A program made the translations under genes and the position numbers. The notes below the pieces were generated by a model. It was not told where the DNA came from and did not search any database. It saw nothing but the letters and a program-made list of their open reading frames with translations. Below are positions 61,301 through 64,000 of a stretch of DNA of 64,000 nt, piece after piece. Origin of the DNA: Istiophorus platypterus (Eukaryota > Chordata > Actinopteri > Istiophoriformes > Istiophoridae); assembly GCA_016859345.1 (NCBI GenBank), contig CM029129.1, forward strand, positions 11,424,946-11,488,945. The letters run 5' to 3'. Within the stretch, counting starts at the first letter, position 1. Each line of letters opens with the position of its first letter.

Positions 61301-61811
61301 TTGAGAGAGCAGGAAAGGGAGGGAGATCCGATGGCTGCGATGCTCAGACGGAAAAAAGATCGCAGTACAAAGACACAAGGTGTGAAACATTACATGCATG
61401 TACCTTGGTCCTTGGGCTGATGGATTTAAAAGGGTTGTTTACTTACAGATTATATTGTAAACCATCTTATTTTTGTTTTGCAGAAAAACCTCGGTATAAA
61501 GGCCCAGCACCACCTCCAAACCGGTTCAATATTCTTCCAGGTTATCGCTGGGATGGAGTTGACAGGTACAGTGAGCATGTGTCTCTGAAAGAATGACTAA
61601 ATGGGATTAATGTGAATACATATCCCTAAATATAGATCCCTAAATCTAATGCAGTTGCACAGTTAATCGTTAATCGAGTTTAAAAAAAATTGAATTTCAT
61701 TTGTTGGTGTCTCACAGGTCAAATGGTTTTGAACAGAAACGCTACACGCGGATGGCAGATAAAAAAGCTGGCAAGGAGGCTGCCTATAAATGGAGCGTGG
61801 AGGACATGTAG
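58306..61811 (+). CDS. bud13: BUD13 homolog (RES splicing complex), with apparent frameshift in exon 7
   Basis: Nuclear spliceosome component of the RES complex, which helps retain and splice pre-mRNA. Exons: 58306-58448, 58613-58700, 59377-59461, 59551-59847, 60215-60519, 60614-60722, 60934-61073, 61198-61379, 61484-61565, 61718-61811. Markers: LSKAEYLKRYLS at the start, IVDDDIDW, RPEEVKQLEAFR, then Ser/Pro/Arg repeats RHDSPDISPPRKG (residues about 110-195) and SDSDQSPPR, TVFRDKSG, AQWGKG, DDEDLDRMLREQEREG, PAPPPNRFNI, GYRWDGVDRSNGFEQKR and YKWSVEDM at the end. Nine exons join cleanly. In exon 7 one extra base in the A-run 61019-61023 breaks the frame; total length is 3n+1. Read literally it stops at 61047-61049 (380 residues, against 507). 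A sequencing error is likely. Confidence 0.93.
59630..59790 (+). repeat. bud13: 39-bp tandem repeat coding for RHDSPDISPPRKG units in bud13
   Basis: Three nearly identical 13-residue units plus a diverged one on each side, in exon 4. Human BUD13 has a longer array of related RHDSPD-SPPRR units. The repeats are low-complexity SR-like sequence, probably disordered and phosphorylated. Confidence 0.85.
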
Positions 61812-63407
61812 TGGCAATTGGAAATTGATGACGTACGAGTAGAGCTGCTTGGCGCAGGACTGCTGAACCTCTATCGAATTAATCGAGACAGAATATGTTA
61901 TCTGTGCTACTGAAACATCTGTGGATTAGACTCCTCTACCCAGCAGAATTGACACATTGATATAGACTGAGAAAGCTTTTGTTCACCTTTCCAGAGCAGT
62001 TTGGAACTGCACAACAGATATCTGATTATTACAAATAGATCAACTACAAACATGACTGTACATAGCTGCAAGTTGACATCATCTTAATGATTTTGTAACA
62101 ATTGATTCAGTGTGGAGTCAAAAGAGATGTGATTTTCACTGTTTTATTAAATAATGTTTTTGTAAAGTTGTTTCCTGAGTCACAAGTGTTCACAATTAGT
62201 AGTTTTGAATGCCTTTTAGTTACATTTTTTAGTTAGTATTCTGGGTTTTTTTTTGTTTGGTTGGTCATATCTGCTGTGAGAAATGTATATTATTTGTATG
62301 TCTTTAACAATTTTTACTAAAAGTACATATCCTGTTTCCAGACTGAGGTCTCAAATAAGGAGAAATTCAAAAATTGTATCAAAATGGCTATTCATGCAGA
62401 ATATTGGGTTATGTCAGGTTCCCACCTTAGCCAAGGGCGAATTGGGGGATATTGCTTCGTATAAATCTTTTTTCCATAGCAGATATTTTGACATGTAATA
62501 AGAGTGAAAGCCATTTAAGTATTTCAGAAAGTTGTCAGTGATTCAGCATGCATAGGGCCGTGGAACTGGAACACCTGAGTTAAACTGAACCATTATCCAT
62601 TTTATTAATTATATTGTTGATATTCCTGCTAGAAATCCAGATGTCTGTTGTAAAAAGGCTATTTGTTTTGTATGTCATGAAATGCACTGCAGCTGGAAAT
62701 TAGATTGGATTTCTTGGTGCAACATGCTGAGGACATTTAAACCAAAGATTTTCTAATAACTGGGACTTCAGTGAGGATTGCTTTGTCAAATTACTTTCTC
62801 CAAGGACAAGAATGATGAGAAGACATATCAGTGCTATAGAAGAAATCATAACAGCTCCTGAGCTGAGTTCTCAGTAGATTGATCTTAACACTGAGCAAAC
62901 TCCAGTTTTTTGAAGAAGAAGATGATGGTGGTTAAATGGTTGAAAGCTCCAGAAGAAACCAGTAGGTGGTGCTTGATATGGGATCATTGAGTGAGATTAT
63001 ATTATAACTTCAAATAAAATGTATTATAATTTCAAAAATATTGCCTGCATTCCCATGCATTTGGCTGTGTTTATTGATTATTTATAGTGTTGTGTACGAG
63101 TTGTTTTTTTGTGTATTTTGAAATACACAAATTATCGTCAGTTCTATAAAGAACCGAGTTTGATCACCTCCTGTTATTGGCATTGACAATTTGGGACGAT
63201 GCATATTTATAAACGATAACTGAAAAATAACTTATTCCATTATCAAAGTAATCAAGTAGGAACCTTCAATACGCGACACACCGGCGCTTGTTTCACTACG
63301 GACTATATTCATGGTCGAACGCGCGACCGCAGGCTGCCGTCTGTTGGGGTAAAGGAGTAAAAGAGTGAGGGGCAGAAGGCGTCTCTTTAACCCTCGTTTG
63401 GGGTAAA
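61812..63407. other. bud13 3' UTR and snrnp35 promoter region
   Basis: No exon seen. Candidate plus-strand poly(A) signals are ATTAAA at 62146-62151 and AATAAA at 63013-63018. The last 160 bases before 63408 become GC-richer and should hold the snrnp35 promoter and 5' UTR. Confidence 0.45.
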
Positions 63408-64000
63408 ATGGTTGACTGGAGTCCCATAGCGAAGGTCTACGACCCGCTAAAAGCTGGCAGCATCGACGGCACGGACGTGGAGCCCCACGACCGGGCGGTG
63501 TGGAGGGCTATGGGTGCCCGATACAAGCCCAACAAGGGCGTCGTCGGAGACCCGCTGCTCACCCTGTTTGTGGCTCGTCTGAACCCCCAGACAACCGAGG
63601 ACAAACTGCACCAGGTGTTCTCCAAGTACGGAGACATCCAGCAGCTCCGGCTGGTCCGGGACATCATCACGGGCTTCTCCAAAAGATACGCCTTCATCGA
63701 GTACAAGGAGGAGCGGTCCGTGGTCCGGGCCCGCCGGGACGCCAACAAACTGGTGGTGGACCAGCACGAAGTGTTCGTGGATTTCGAGCAGGAGAGGACT
63801 CTCAAAGGATGGGTCCCGCGGCGGCTCGGCGGCGGGCTGGGAGGGAAGAAGGAGTCCGGCCAGCTGCGCTTCGGCGGCAGGGACAGGCCTTTCCGGAAGC
63901 CCATTAACCTGGGGGTCGGCCTGATGCCGGAGCGGGGAGGCGGAGGATGTGGAGTGAGGGAGTGGGACAGACACGCGGCGAGAGACAGGGAGGACCGGGA
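63408..64000 (+). CDS. snrnp35: U11/U12 snRNP 35 kDa protein, 5' part, cut by window edge
   Basis: Component of the minor (U12-type) spliceosome, found in the U11/U12 di-snRNP; it resembles U1-70K. 197 codons are present and open to the window end. Markers shared with human SNRNP35: AKxYDPLKAGSIDGTD, PHDRAVWRAM, GDPLLTLFVARL, GDI-LRLVRD, RTLKGW and the long GGGLGGKKESGQLRFGG stretch. The RRM spans about residues 51-130, with RNP2 LFVARL and RNP1 KRYAFIEY (residues 92-99). RNP1 normally has Gly at its second place, where this has Arg. An Arg/Asp/Glu-rich tail has begun at the edge. The coding sequence is markedly GC-richer than its surroundings and has no intron here, as in human. Confidence 0.94.
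   Translation, partial: MVDWSPIAKVYDPLKAGSIDGTDVEPHDRAVWRAMGARYKPNKGVVGDPLLTLFVARLNPQTTEDKLHQVFSKYGDIQQLRLVRDIITGFSKRYAFIEYKEERSVVRARRDANKLVVDQHEVFVDFEQERTLKGWVPRRLGGGLGGKKESGQLRFGGRDRPFRKPINLGVGLMPERGGGGCGVREWDRHAARDREDR

Noticed and set aside
1..64000. CRISPR arrays, bacterial operons, phage or viral genes, tRNA or rRNA genes
   Set aside because: None seen. Gene structure and repeats are those of a vertebrate nuclear genome.

Overview
The window looks like nuclear DNA of a teleost fish, most likely a percomorph. Genes are split into many small exons with GT-AG introns, (CA)n, (GAA)n and other microsatellites are abundant, and several dispersed repeats resemble families common in spiny-rayed fish. 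There is no sign of bacterial, viral or organellar sequence. All exon models were built by hand from splice sites, reading phase and remembered family similarity. No alignment was run, so gene names rest on protein resemblance.

Layout, left to right. (1) 2.3-11.5 kb, minus: a complete 18-exon complement factor B (bf/C2-type) gene with three CCP modules, a VWA domain and a serine protease domain whose catalytic triad is intact. (2) 14.7-20.2 kb, plus: chek1, a complete 13-coding-exon checkpoint kinase, with an E2F-like site and a 140-bp GAA repeat just upstream. (3) 20.5-31.3 kb, minus, tail-to-tail with chek1: a 12-exon type I membrane protein with one V-set domain, five more Ig domains, an FN3 domain, a TM segment and a short tail, closest to VSIG10L/VSIG10L2. 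(4) 35.5-52.6 kb, minus: nectin1, ten exons, with the signal-peptide exon separated by a 10.7-kb first intron. (5) 54.8-56.4 kb, plus, divergent from nectin1: thy1 (CD90), a single Ig domain with a GPI signal. (6) 57.06-58.1 kb: a decayed Tc1-like transposon with long inverted repeats. (7) 58.3-61.8 kb, plus: bud13, ten exons, carrying an apparent one-base frameshift in exon 7. (8) 63.4 kb to the window end, plus: snrnp35 (U11/U12 35K), cut off by the edge.

The genes do not form an operon-like system. They are a syntenic neighbourhood: chek1, the VSIG10L2-like gene, nectin1, thy1 and bud13 all correspond, from memory, to genes on human 11q23-q24. Factor B (human MHC class III, 6p21) and snrnp35 (human 12q24) lie at the two ends. 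Three consecutive genes encode Ig-superfamily surface proteins.

The most interesting signals are: a minisatellite-filled factor B intron that is open and in frame with both flanking exons; the bud13 frameshift; two GC-AG introns in adjacent genes; two alternative signal-peptide-like starts for thy1; and the GAA tract next to the chek1 promoter. I found no convincing undescribed multi-gene system.
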